DNA from: CAWCAL01 sp963695075
GTDB taxonomy: Bacteria > Actinomycetota > Acidimicrobiia > Acidimicrobiales > CAWCAL01
Assembly: GCA_963695075.1 (NCBI GenBank)
Contig: CAVOFR010000007.1
Location: 558,001-622,000 of the forward strand
DNA: 64,000 bases
Direction of reading: 5' to 3'
This document shows, piece by piece, positions 19,663-30,270 of this stretch. The notes under the pieces are model-generated. The model worked only from the letters and a program-made list of their open reading frames with translations, was not told the DNA's origin and searched no databases. The stretch's first letter is position 1. The number at the start of each line of letters is the position of its first letter. The translations under genes were made by a program, and so were the position numbers.

Positions 19663-21008
19663 TTAGCCGCTGCCGATCATCTGGAACCAGCCGTTGGATC
19701 GGTCGGCTGTGGAGAAGCGGGTCGCGGCGCTGGTGCCGGTTCTCCATCCTGAGGCGGCGGTGACCTGGTGGACCTCGACGCGACCGGAGCCGGTGTTGCG
19801 GGTCTTGATGAACCAGAGGTCTTTGCCGACCATCTGGAACCAGCCGTTGGATCGGTCGGCTGTGGAGAAGCGGGTCGCGGCGCTGGTGCCGGTTCTCCAT
19901 CCTGAGGCGGCGGTGACCTGGTGGACCTCGACGCGACCGGAGCCGGTGTTGCGGGTCTTGATGAACCAGAGGTCTTTGCCGACCATCTGGAACCAGCCGT
20001 TGGATCGGTCGGCTGTGGAGAAGCGGGTCGCGGCGCTGGTGCCGGTTCTCCATCCTGAGGCGGCGGTGACCTGGTGGACCTCAACGCGACCGGAGCCGGT
20101 GTTGCGGGTCTTGATGAACCAGAGGTCTTTGCCGACCATCTGGAACCAGCCGTTGGATCGGTCGGCTGTGGAGAAGCGGGTCGCGGCGCTGGTGCCGGTT
20201 CTCCATCCTGAGGCGGCGGTGACCTGGTGGACCTCGACGCGACCGGAGCCGGTGTTGCGGGTCTTGATGAACCAGAGGTCTTTGCCGACCATCTGGAACC
20301 AGCCGTTGGATCGGTCGGCTGTGGAGAAGCGGGTCGCGGCGCTGGTGCCGGTTCTCCATCCTGAGGCGGCGGTGACCTGGTGGACCTCGACGCGACCGGA
20401 GCCGGTGTTGCGGGTCTTGACAAGCCACTGTGAGGAGTCGGTTGCCGCCGACGTGTTATCGAAGTAGATGAATCGGTTGTATCGGCGGGTTGCAGGCTCC
20501 GGGTAGAAGGTCTCGTCGCCTCCGTCGTAGCTCGCCACATCGATCGAGCCGTCGGCGCGGACCGCGGTTACATACGCAACATGTCCTGGGTCTCCTTCTA
20601 TCACCGCGGCCGCCCCGGCTCGGGGCACAGTCCCCGTCTTAAGGCCTCTCGCTCGGCCTTCGCGTACCATGAGCCGCCGTTGCCAAGTCCCATCACGTCG
20701 GACGGAGATGCCCCGGCTGCCACGAGCCTCTGTGCTGTGTAACTTGTGCAGTTGCGAATGCAGTACCGGTACTGGTCATACCAGCAGGCCCCGCTCCAAC
20801 TCGACTTCACGGCGGTGCTCTCGTACCAAGGGTCCTGTGTTCCATCGCCCACGATCGCGGGATTGGCGATCCCAGCAGCGCCAGCCAGGAAGAGCGCCGC
20901 CACCACCACCCCGAGTAATCCCCTTGCCCACCTCGTGTGACCGCCACGGTCTGATCTGTCGGCCGGTCTCCGACTACCCGGGCATCGAAGTTCGCTGTTC
21001 AGCCCCAT
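19663..21008 (-). CDS. secreted CHAP-domain amidase with five 51-residue C-terminal repeats
   Basis: Start ATG 21008 with an AGAGG-type site 8 bp before it. A signal peptide (GLLGVVVAALFLAGAAG) is followed by a CHAP domain: catalytic Cys in CIRNCTSYTAQRL and catalytic His in GDPGHVAYVTAV, then DGSIDVASYDG. One frame change near 20640 lies between them. CHAP domains cleave peptidoglycan as amidases or endopeptidases. The C-terminus is five copies of a 51-residue unit (FIKTRNTGSGRVEVHQV, TAASGWRTGTSAATRF, STADRSNGWFQMVG), probably small beta structures for wall or sugar binding. About 440 residues; exported. The repeats' near-identity at DNA level is unusual. Confidence 0.75.
19681..20445 (-). 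repeat. five 153-bp near-identical tandem repeats in the CHAP gene
   Basis: The unit boundary ctggaaccagccgttgg recurs at 19681, 19834, 19987, 20140 and 20293, always 153 bp apart, in frame (51 codons). Copies differ by only single bases, for example cctcaacg near 20081 against cctcgacg elsewhere. The sequence beyond about 20420 diverges. Both strands stay open through the array, so a plus-strand frame here is only a shadow. Confidence 0.95.
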
Positions 21009-21625
21009 GGTTCGTACCTCTCGTTCGCTGGCGCTTTCCCAGATTGAAGGCCTCCGCCGGGCCTACGGTGCGGGAAGGGGTGCCCTTGGAGAGACTGTGT
21101 CCTGTCGAATCAGTAGTTCGACCGCGTCCACCGCCGGGGTCCAGGACGATACCCTCGACCACGGGCCGCAAGTGATGTGAGCGATCACGCGAAGTCGTGT
21201 CCGGCGAGGACTGTTCGTGCGCCCTACGGCACGCGGGTCCGTCGAGTGCTGGGGTCTCTTCGCCTACCGTGAGGCGGGCGAGTCCTTCACGTCGCAATGG
21301 GCCCCGACCGCGGTCGAGCTGTAAGCGCTCATTGCTTGGGAGAGCGCTCTGATGTGGACCTCGGCCGGGCGCCACCGGTCGAGGTGAGTTCCTCCGTCCG
21401 CCGAAACGGTGGAAACTCGGTCCGGCGTAGAGAACCGCATGACTCACAGGACCCTTAAGACCGCGCCCGTGACTCGTCAGGACGCGATCAGCTTCCTAAG
21501 GATCCAAGAGCGACACCGAGAGACCGGGTTCGAAGGAACCCCTTCCCGTCCGCCACGCCAAGATCCTCAGACAATGGCCAGTGTCAGAGCAGGCCTATCC
21601 ATTTCAGGGATCCAAGGAGTAAGTC
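21009..21625. other. intergenic region between divergent secreted-protein genes
   Basis: I see no gene here. It should hold the promoters for the CHAP gene (minus) and the small secreted protein (plus). Two compact inverted repeats stand out: the 10-bp palindrome GACCGCGGTC at 21306-21315, and a hairpin with 7-bp arms AGCGCTC (21324-21330) and GAGCGCT (21342-21348). Either could be a regulator site, which is inference. Confidence 0.4.
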
Positions 21626-22057
21626 ATGAATGATCAGGTGACCGTGAAGAACGACTCGACTGCCGACCAGACGGGACTCGCCACCCCCCGAAAGTCTAGA
21701 ATCGCGGCGAGGGTCGCGGCCATTGCGGTGACGCTCGCGGTGGGTGGTGCGAGCCTTGTTGGGACGGCCCCCTCTGCAGATGCATGGGCCTGGGACCCGA
21801 ACGTGACCCTCCGCGGTCGGGCAATCGCCTGCTCGAGTGCGGCGACGTGGGTTTGGGTCGAAGGATCCAACGGCGAGCGCGGGTGGGCGACGCAACCGGG
21901 GGGAAACTACTCGTTCAGGTTCACACGGGTGCCGACGTCGGGCATGACCGTCAAGGTCAACTTCGGAAACAGGCTGTGCAGCAAGTCAACTTCGTTTGGT
22001 CTCAACCGACCGACGGTGGGAACCTCCGCTACTCGTAATGTCATCACGATCTACTGA
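21626..22057 (+). CDS. small secreted protein of unknown function
   Basis: 143 residues from ATG 21626 with a strong ribosome site AAGGAG at 21614-21619. A polar N-terminal segment of 20 residues is followed by a signal peptide (ARVAAIAVTLAVGGASLVG, cleavage probably after ADAWA). The mature part of about 95 residues has two Cys (IACSS and NRLCSKS) that could form one disulfide, several Trp, and mostly beta-type sequence (NYSFRFTRVPTSG). I recognise no family. It lies divergent from the CHAP amidase gene, about 620 bp away. Extracellular location is well supported; function is not. Confidence 0.7.
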   Translation: MNDQVTVKNDSTADQTGLATPRKSRIAARVAAIAVTLAVGGASLVGTAPSADAWAWDPNVTLRGRAIACSSAATWVWVEGSNGERGWATQPGGNYSFRFTRVPTSGMTVKVNFGNRLCSKSTSFGLNRPTVGTSATRNVITIY

Positions 22058-22543
22058 CGAGGAACTCGACTTGAGCGTTCCGGCGCCTGCCAATTCCCCG
22101 GCGAGATGGTTCTGCTGGTGGATTGGTGGGCGCCGACCGTGCGTCCCCGTCGACGGCAGTACCGTTTCCGATTGTCGATCAAGCTTCTTCGCAAGCGGCG
22201 TCTTGGTGTTGGGACTGGTTGTCAGGAAGCGCGTGGCGGTAGCGTGAGCGATGAGATCGACCTATGAACCAGAGGGCGCCGCGAGTCAGTCTCGGCGAGG
22301 TCCACCGAGCAAGGGACGCTGGGGTCTGACCCGGTCTGCCGTTCGATTCTCACTGCAGGGTGGTGTCAACGTCGGCTGAATTTCGACCCCCTGGCGTCGG
22401 CCGAATGGTGGGTCGCAGCGGTTCCGGCGGCGAACGCTTGAGGCGGGATTGAGGCGAAACCGGCCACCAAGGCGAACCGACGGCGCCGTCGCTGTAGCAT
22501 CCGCTCCGTGGGGAAGCGACGGCGGCCCCGACAACGGGGCGCG
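22058..22543. other. intergenic region with a possible IS21-type end fragment
   Basis: No gene is visible in these 486 bp. Within it, 22364-22415 reads tgtcaac followed by gtcggctgaatttcgacccc and then a second related block gtcggccgaatggtgggtc. Repeated gtcggctgaa/ttgaccc blocks behind a tgtcaa tip resemble the terminal repeats of IS21-family elements. No istA or istB is present, so at most this is a remnant. Confidence 0.35.
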
Positions 22544-25500
22544 ATGACCGACCGGTTGCTGACGCCGTCGAAGATCACGGCGTGGCTCGACTGCGCGCAC
22601 TACCTCACCTTGAAGCACGAGGTCGAGGTCGGCACCCGTCCCCGGCCGGATCAGCCGTTCGGGTCGTTCGCTCAGCTTCTCCTCGACAAGGGCCTGGAAC
22701 ACGAGGCCAATGTCCTGGCCGGCTACGAGGCCGCAGGCCAGTCGATTCTGACCGTCGACGACAAGCCCAGGGACGAATCGTTCGCCGCCTGGGCCGAGCG
22801 CGTCCTTCCCGAACTCGAGGCAGACGTCGACCTGCTCTTCCAGATGCCCTTCGTGCACGACGCGGTCCGTGGCGTCGCTGACTTCCTGGAGCGCCACGTC
22901 GATCCCGAGACCGGCGAAACACGTTGGGAGCCGGTCGACGCCAAGCTGGCCCGCTCGCAAGCCAAGCCCGGCCACGTCCTGCAGCTCTGCTTCTACGCCG
23001 AGGCGCTCACCGCCCTCACCGGCTCGCCGCCCCGGGACCTCAAGGTCTCCCTGGGCTCGGGCGACACCGAGACGGTCGGCTACGAAGCGGTCCGCCCCTA
23101 CTGGGACCGGCTGCGCACCCAGCTGCGCGAGGTCCTCAACGCCGAACCGGAGCAAGCCGAGACCCGGCCCGAGCCGTGCGACCACTGCGCCTTCTGCGAG
23201 TTCCAGCCCACCTGCGATCACACCTGGCGTGAGGCCGACTCGCTCGTCTACGTCGCCGGCATCCGCCGAGGCCGAGCGTGACGCTCTGGAGGAGGCCGGC
23301 GTCGAGACCTTGGCCGCGCTGGCCGCCCGCACCGAGCCCGTCGACGACCTACGACCCGAGCGGCTCGAGCGTCCTTCGCACGCAGGCCGCGCTCCAGGTG
23401 CAGGCCCGCCAGCAGCCGGAAGAGAAGCCGCCGTTCGTCGCTGATCGAGCCGGGCGAGGATCCCGTCTGGGGCCACGGCTTCGAGCAACTCCCCGAGCCC
23501 GACCCGGCCGACATCTTCCTCGACTTCGAGGGTCATCCGTTCTGGCGTCCCGATCGCGGGTCTGTTCTTCCTGTTCGGCTACGTGGCGACCGACGAAGCG
23601 GGCGAGTGGCGGTTCCACCAGCTGTGGGCCCACGACGAAGCCGGCGAGCGGGCCATGGTCGAGGAACTGGTCCGCGTCATCGCCGACCGCCGGGCCGCCC
23701 ACCCGGGCATGCACGTCTACCACTACAACCACACCGAGCGATCGTCGCTCGAGTCGCTGGCCGCCGAGTACGCCGTGGCCGAGGCCAGCCCTCGCCGAGC
23801 TGGTCGACGCCGGCGTGTTCGTCGACCTGCTGGTCGTCGCTCGCAACGCGGTCCAGGTGGGTACCGAGGGCTACGGGCTCAAGCACCTCGAGCGACTCAC
23901 CGACTACGAGCGCAGCCACGAGATCGACAAGGGCGCCGGCGCGGTCGTGGCCTTCGACGCTCTACACGGCCGACGGCGACCAGGCCCGTCTCGACGCCAT
24001 CGCCGCCTACAACGAAGACGACGTCCGGGCCACCCTCGCACTGCGCGACTGGCTGGTCGCCCAGCGGCCGGCCGACCTCGCCTGGCGGACCATCGCGGTC
24101 GACCCCGAGGAGAGCCCGCCGACATCGACGTGCTCCTCGAGAAGCTCTCCGCGTTCGAGGACGGCTCCGAGCAGCGGCTGCTCGCCGATCTGCTCGGCTA
24201 CTGGATCCGGGAGTGGCGGGCGTTCATCGCCCCGATCATCGGCAAGCTCGTCGAACAACCCCCCGATCGAGCACCTCGACGACCCGAGCGTCCTCGGCGG
24301 CCTCGGCCAGCCCGAAGAGATTCCTCGCCTGACGGCGACGGGTCGAGCAGCCAAGTGGCCCGCGCTGCGGTTGACGTTTCCGGCCCAGCCGCTGGATCGC
24401 GACTTCGAGGACGACCGGGTGAAGGACGTCATCTACGCGACCTCCGAGGGGCTCCTCGGCTTCGCGAGCGTCGACGAGATCGACGTCGACGCGGGGACGA
24501 TCGACATCGTGTGGGACGAGAGTTGCCAGGAGCGCGGCGTCATCCCGGGAGCCGTGGTGGCCAACAGCTGGGTGCGACCGAAACCGAAGCCGGACGCCAT
24601 CGATCGGCTGGCCAACCAGGTGCTCGATCCGGAGACTCACGGCGAGCCGAACCCGGTGACGATGGCCCTCCTCCGAGGCGACCCGCCGGCCTTCTGCGAT
24701 GGTGGGGGACCGCCGGACGGCCGGTTCGACGACGACGCGGCCACGCTCGGCCGATGGGCGACCCAGCTCGACCACAGCGTTCTCGCGGTCCAGGGGCCAC
24801 CGGGGACGGGCAAGACCTACCGCGGTGCCCACATGGCCAAGGCGTTGGTCGAACGCGGGCAAGCGGGTCGGCATCATGGCGATGAGCCACCACGCGATCG
24901 ACAACTTCCTGGCCGAGATCGCCGAGGTGTTCGCCCAGGAGCCCGCCGTCCCGCTGCGAGCGGTGCGCAGACACGGCGAGCCCGAGAGCGGCGCCCTGCC
25001 TGGAGTCACCTACACCAGGTCGAACGCGGAGCTCGCCAAGGACGACTACGACGTGGTCGCCTGCACCTCGTGGCAATACGCGGGCAAGGACCTGCAGGGC
25101 GCCCCCGTCGACGTCCTGTTGATCGACGAGGCCGGCCAGCTGGCCCTGGTCGACGCGGTCGTGGCGTCGATGGCGGCCGAGAGCGTGGTCCTGCTCGGCG
25201 ATCCGCAGCAGCTCCCCCAGGTGGCGCAGGCTTCGCACCCCGGCGGTAGCGGGGCGAGCGCACTCGGGCACCTCCTCGGCGAGCACGAGACCATGCCGCG
25301 CGACGAAGGGTGTGTTCATCGAGGAGACCCGACGGATGCACCCCGACGTGTGTCGCTTCATCTCGGATCGCATCTACGAAGGCCGGCTGACCAGCTACGT
25401 CGACTGCGCCAAGCAGGGCACGGATCTCGGCACGGGTCTTCGCTGGCTGCGAGTCGACCACGAAGACTGCGCGACCGAGTCGGTCGAGGAAGCCGAGGCC

Positions 25501-25924
25501 GTCGCCGGGCAGATCAGCGCGCTGCTGGGTCGCAACTGGACCGACCAGGACGGCGAGGAGCATCCCATCGGCGTGGACGACGTCATGGTCGTCGCGCCGT
25601 ACAACGACCAGGTCCGACTGCTCCGCGAGCACCTCGACGCCGATCCCGCCACCCGAGGCGTGCAGGTGGGCACGGTCGACAAGTTCCAGGGCCGCCAGGC
25701 GCCGGTCGTGTTGTTCACGATGACGAGCTCGAGCGCCGAGGACATGCCCCGCGGCACCGAGTTCCTGTTCTCCCGGAACCGACTCAACGTGGCCATCAGC
25801 CGGGCTCAGTGCCTCGCCTATCTCGTGTGCACCGAGGAGCTACTGCGACAGCCGGGCGAAGACGGTGGACGACATGCTGCTCATAGCGACGCTCTGCGCG
25901 TTCGTGGAGTACGCGGAGCGATGA
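22544..25924 (+). CDS. TM0106-type RecB-like nuclease fused to an SF1 (DNA2/UPF1-like) helicase, frameshifted
   Basis: About 1,125 residues from ATG 22544 (MTDRLLTPSKITAWLDCAHY). The N-terminal part is a Cas4/RecB-like nuclease: EPVDAKLAR as the D/E-x-K core and an iron-sulfur type cysteine set (DCAHY early; CDHCAFCEFQPTC near 23180). A RNase H-like exonuclease segment follows: IFLDFEGHPFW, HVYHYNHTE, and YNEDDVRATLALRDW at its end. The C-terminal SF1 helicase has Walker A VQGPPGTGKTYRGA, DEAGQ in LLIDEAGQLALVD, GDPQQLPQ, and VGTVDKFQGRQAP with SRNRLNVAISRAQ. Many single-base frame changes occur (for example an extra c near 23266 and an extra g near 24858). Likely DNA repair or defence. Confidence 0.8.
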
Positions 25925-25938
25925 GCGGAGCGGCCTGC

Positions 25939-27069
25939 TCAGCCCTCCGAACGAGAGTCGTCCGCCAGCTCAGGATTCGCGGCCATGAAGGTCTCGATGG
26001 CTGACTTGATCTGATCGAGCTGCAGGACAAGGTCCGCAACCACGTCGGCTCGTTCTGCTCCGTGCCGAAGGAAGAGCGGTACGACCACACGCTCCTCACG
26101 CTCGAACACTCTTATCGAGTCAAGCGGATCGAGTGTCTGCAATGCTCGGAGGGCGACATGTCGTTCTGGCCTACCTGGCCCGTCTGTGAAGTCGAGCCAC
26201 AGTGGCGTGTTCGCGGTGTCGGCCCATGGCCGTGCCCAGAGTCCCGCCCACGCGAGCCATGGCCCAATCCGGACCGCTCGACCAGACCATCCGTGGCTCG
26301 CTGCGAGGTTCCCCTCGTGTTTCAGGATTCCTCGGGCGGCTGCGGCCGTGAATGCCTCGTCGAAGAGTTGAGTGAACTGCCACCATCGGGCACCGATGCG
26401 CCCGTCGAGCTCCTCTGGTGCGAGGGCGACGAAGTGGTCCCCTGTCATGAGGTCGACGTAGGACTGGAGCTGGGCGAGCTCGGCTACGAATTCGACATCG
26501 GTCGGTGCGTTGTCGAGAATGCCCAGAACGGACACCCAATCAGTGATCGCTACGACTTGGCCGCTCATTCGTACTGCACCCGCAGGTTGATCCAGCCCGC
26601 GCCGAACTCTGGCCACGGAAACATTGCCACGTTCCTCGAACCCCGTGAGGTCCGTGCCGAGCACCTTGGTCACCTGGGAGATCGTCTCGACCCGACGCTG
26701 GCGCGGAACGATGAACAGCAAGACGCCAGACGAGGTGAGTTCAGCCAGATACCCATCGATTTGGCCATCGTCGAGGACAGCGCCGAACTTGCACTCGATC
26801 AGGATGCGCCGGATTCCACCGGGACCGATTCCAGCGGCGTCGATGCGTCCGCCACTGGCATACAGCTGTTCAACGAACCGCAGGTCGGGTTCGAATTCCG
26901 TGGCGTCGTCGATGAGGCTCTTGACCGCATCGATGAACCGCTGACCGGCATGGGAGTAAGTATTCAACAGGTAGACGAGTGCGCTGGTCGCCAGGTTCTC
27001 GCTCTGCTGGCTGCCCCAGCGGCTCGCGGCATGTCCGAACATGGCAGATGGCACGACGTCACTCCCCAT
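25939..27069 (-). CDS. PD-(D/E)XK-like nuclease, putative
   Basis: 376 residues in one frame, start at 27069 (MGSDVVPSAMFGHAAS). The N-terminal half has the restriction-like core: acidic residues in EFEPDLRFVEQ, Asp in GGRIDAAGIGPG, and the E-x-K pair in ILIECKFGAVLDDGQIDGYL. This is the arrangement of type II-like and archaeal Holliday-type nucleases that use ECK. The C-terminal half (WVSVLGILDNAP onwards) resembles no domain I know. It faces the nuclease-helicase gene convergently and is divergent from the SNF2 helicase gene, with the palindromic element in the gap. Probably a defence effector. Confidence 0.6.
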   Translation of the reverse strand: MGSDVVPSAMFGHAASRWGSQQSENLATSALVYLLNTYSHAGQRFIDAVKSLIDDATEFEPDLRFVEQLYASGGRIDAAGIGPGGIRRILIECKFGAVLDDGQIDGYLAELTSSGVLLFIVPRQRRVETISQVTKVLGTDLTGFEERGNVSVARVRRGLDQPAGAVRMSGQVVAITDWVSVLGILDNAPTDVEFVAELAQLQSYVDLMTGDHFVALAPEELDGRIGARWWQFTQLFDEAFTAAAARGILKHEGNLAASHGWSGRAVRIGPWLAWAGLWARPWADTANTPLWLDFTDGPGRPERHVALRALQTLDPLDSIRVFEREERVVVPLFLRHGAERADVVADLVLQLDQIKSAIETFMAANPELADDSRSEG

Positions 27070-27293
27070 CGGTGATGCAGCAGTCGATCACAGCCCTTGG
27101 TCCTGCGCCAGCGCGACGCCCGTCGCAACCTCGACCTCGTCTCGGCCAGCCCCGCCTCGCAGTCCGCGGACTCGTCGGTGATACCAGTCCCGCTGGATTC
27201 GCACGACGCGCCCGCGGGGCGCGGGGTACGGACCAACACGCGCCAGAATCCGCCGCCCCAGAAGCCCTCGCCTCCTCGTCGCTGCTCGCGTGA

Positions 27294-27366
27294 GTAGGGT
27301 CGAACTACGTTCGACCCTACGTGTGGGGTGTGACAGTGAAGCATGAGGGCGCGCCCGCGGGCGCGG
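27294..27366 (+). repeat. palindromic element, copy 1, with GC-rich palindrome
   Basis: 27294-27320 is a 27-bp inverted repeat: left arm GTAGGGTCGAA, loop CTACG, right arm TTCGACCCTAC. It is followed by GGGGTGTGACAG at 27325-27336 and the 16-bp perfect palindrome CGCGCCCGCGGGCGCG at 27350-27365. The same order occurs at copy 3. It lies in the 325-bp gap before the SNF2 helicase gene. Confidence 0.9.
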
Positions 27367-27393
27367 GGTGAGGGGAAGGGGGAGCGAGCGGGC

Positions 27394-30270
27394 ATGAAGA
27401 CGACGCCGAACGAGCTGCTGCCGCTCATCGCGGCCGGCGCTCGGGTCGTGGTCCGCGACGAGGAGTGGCTGGTCACGCAAGGTCGCAGCACACGCCGAGC
27501 GACGGGCTCATGGTGCGCTGCACCGGCACCTCGCCGTTCGTCCGTGACCCGACGGCCACGTTCTTCACCGACGCTCGACCACATCCAGCCGCTGAAGCCC
27601 GAGGAGACCCGGCTGGTCAGCGACGACTCGCCCAGCTTCCGGGCCAGTCGCCTCTTCCTCGAGGCGATGATCCGCAAGACCCCGGTCCCGGCCACCGAGA
27701 CCGGCCTGGCCGTCGCCGACCGCCAGCTGCTCGACCCGCTCGAGTACCAGCGCCGAGCGGTGCACAAGGCGCTCAACGGCCTGCGGCCCCGCCTGCTGAT
27801 CGCCGACGCGGTCGGGCTGGGCAAGACGCTCGAGGTCGGCCTCATCCTCAGCGAGCTGATCCGCCGGGGTCGGGGCGAGCGGATCCTGGTCGTCACGCCC
27901 CGCCACATCCTCGAGCAGTTCCAGCACGAGCTGTGGACCCGCTTCGCCATCCCGCTGGTGCGGCTCGACTCCGAGGGCATCCAGCGGGTCCGCCGCCAGA
28001 TCCCGGCCAACCGCAACCCGTTCACCTTCTACAAGCGGGCGATCATCTCGATCGACACGCTCAAGAACGCCGGCCGCTACCGCCACCACCTGGAGGGCAT
28101 CCGCTGGGACGCGGTGGTCATCGACGAGTGCCACAACCTGGTCAACCGGGGCACCCTCAACAACCAGCTGGCCAACGTGCTCGCCCCCCGCACCGAGGCG
28201 CTGCTGCTCACCAGCGCCACGCCCGCACAACGGCGACCCCGGAGTCGTTCGCCGAGCTGATCCGCCTCCTCGACCCGACCGCCATCGCCGACCCGAAGAA
28301 GATCGAGGCCGAGGCCATCGAGCACCTCTACGTGCGCCGCCACAAGGCACCACGACGACGTCGAGCGCCGAGGTGGGCAACGAGTGGGCCGAGCGCAAGC
28401 CGCCGACGCCGCTGCTCGTCGACGGCCAGCCCGGCCGAGGACGAGCTGTTCGCCGAGCTGGCCGACACCTGGACCCATCCCCGCTCGGCGTGCAGCCGCC
28501 GACCTCGGGCAGAGGGCGCAGCCTCTTCCCCTGGACGCTGTTCAAGGCGGCGCTGTCGTCGCACCGGGCGCTGGCCGAGACCATCGAGAACCGCCGCAAG
28601 ACGCTGGCCCGAGGGCCGACGACGCCGAGCGGGTCGACGACCGCGCGCAACAGGCCGAGGACGACGGCCCTCGAGGTCCTGGCCGAGCAAGTGCGCGGCG
28701 ATCGACGACGACTCGGCCTCCAAGCTCGACCGCGCTGGTCGAGCAGCTGACGCGAGATCGGCGTCGGGCCCCGGTCGGCCACCCGGGTGCGTGGTGTTCT
28801 CCGAGCGCATCGCCACGCTCGACTGGCTGGCCGCAGACCGTGCCCGCCGCTGCTGAAGCTGAAGGACGAGCAGATCCGGGTCCTCCACGGCGGTCTGGCC
28901 GACGTGAAGCAGATGGACGTGATCGAGGAGTTCGGCCTGGCCGAGTCGCCGGTGCGGCTGCTGTTCACCGGCGACATGGCGTCGGAGGGCGTGAACCTCC
29001 ACCGCCAGTGCCATCACCTCATCCACTTCGACCTGCCCTGGTCGCTCATCACCATCGAGCAGCGCAACGGCCGCATCGACCGCTACGGCCAGCTGCAGTC
29101 CCCCGACGTCCGGGCCCTGCTACTGAAGCCCAGCCGCGCCGATCTGCGACGGCGACGTCCGGGTGCTCACCAAGCTGCTCGAGCGGGAGCACGAGGCCCA
29201 CCGGGCCTTCGGCGACTCGGGCTCGCTGCTCGGGCTCCACGACGTCGAAGCTCGAGGAGGAGGCGATCGCCAAGAAGCTGGCGCGAGGGCGTCGACCCCG
29301 ACGAGGTCGTCCCCGACCGAGCCGGCCGAGGACGTTCGACCTGATGACCCTCATCGGGGGCCACACCGGCCACGACCCGATCCCCGAGTACGAGTCGCCC
29401 ACGCTGTTCGGCGACGAGACGGCACTTCGTCGACGAGGCGCTGGCCGGCGCCTTCGACGATCCCGACACCGAGCTGGACCGCCGCCGCGAGGACGACCAT
29501 CCCGAGCTGTTCTCGCTGGCGCCCCCGCCCGACCTGGTGAAGCGGTTCTCGGCGCTGCCCCGCAGCTACATGACCGAGCAGAAGGTCGCCGAGCGGCTGC
29601 ATGCTCACCGGCGACCGCGAGCGAGGCGCAGCGCCACCTGGACGGGCCCGGGAGACGCACCGACTCGCAGCTGGCCCAAGGTCGGGCACCTGTCGCCGCT
29701 GCATCCGTTCGTCGACTGGCTGGTCGACAAGGTGCTCGTCGTGGTCGGCCGCAACGAGGCACCGGTCATCGTGGCCGACGTCGCCGCCCCCATCTACTGC
29801 GTGCAGGGGCTCTACTCCAACGGCCGGGGCCAGCCCCAGCTGGTCGAGTGGATGGCGGTGACCGAGGCGGTGGGCCGGATGGTGGTCGGCGACCTGTTCG
29901 ACGAGCTGCTCAAGGCCGGAGTCGGGCCCGGCATGCCGAACCCGGGCCGTCCGATCGACTACGCCCCGCTCGAGGCCGGCGCTGCCGGCCGCGGTCGAAG
30001 CGGCCCGGGCCGAGCTGGCCGATCGCCGTGCGGCGCACGACGCCGAGCTCGACGAGCTGCTGGCCGCGCCGGCCGAGCGGCTCGACGAGCTGGGTCGCCG
30101 ACTCGCACCAGCTCGCGTTCGCGAGCTCGACGAGCGACGCCGCCGGGACCGCGACAAGCACACCAGGCGAGGTGCGCAACGACACCGAGGCGCTGATCGA
30201 GTCGATGCGCATCGTCGGCCAGCCGCTGATCCGGGTGGTCGCGGTGCTGGCCCCGAAGGGGAGCGCATGA
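27394..30270 (+). CDS. drmD-like: DrmD-like SNF2-family helicase, frameshifted
   Basis: Start ATG 27394 (MKTTPNELLPLIAAG), GGGGGAG-type site upstream. Motifs of the SNF2/RapA branch: Q-like LEYQRRAVHKAL, Walker A IADAVGLGKTLEVGLIL, Ia ILVVTPRHILEQF, DECH box VVIDECHNLVNRG, III LTSATPHNGD (after removing extra bases at 28225 and in the following ggcgacccc), V TGDMASEGVNLHRQ, VI QRNGRIDRYGQ. The C-terminal part after 29300 is an uncharacterised region ending VAVLAPKGSA. About 955 residues. DISARM class 1 carries a SNF2 helicase (DrmD) before the adenine methylase, and the methylase gene begins in the ATGA stop overlap here. Confidence 0.75.

Noticed and set aside
19681..20445. Regular repeats as a CRISPR array
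   Set aside because: The unit is 153 bp without unique spacers and encodes protein in frame, so it is a coding tandem repeat.
19694..20467. Long plus-strand open frame with repeated MNQRSLPTIWNQPLDRSAVE units
   Set aside because: It is the mirror of the CHAP protein repeats on the minus strand; it has no start signal or signal peptide, and its openness follows from the repeat being copied in frame.
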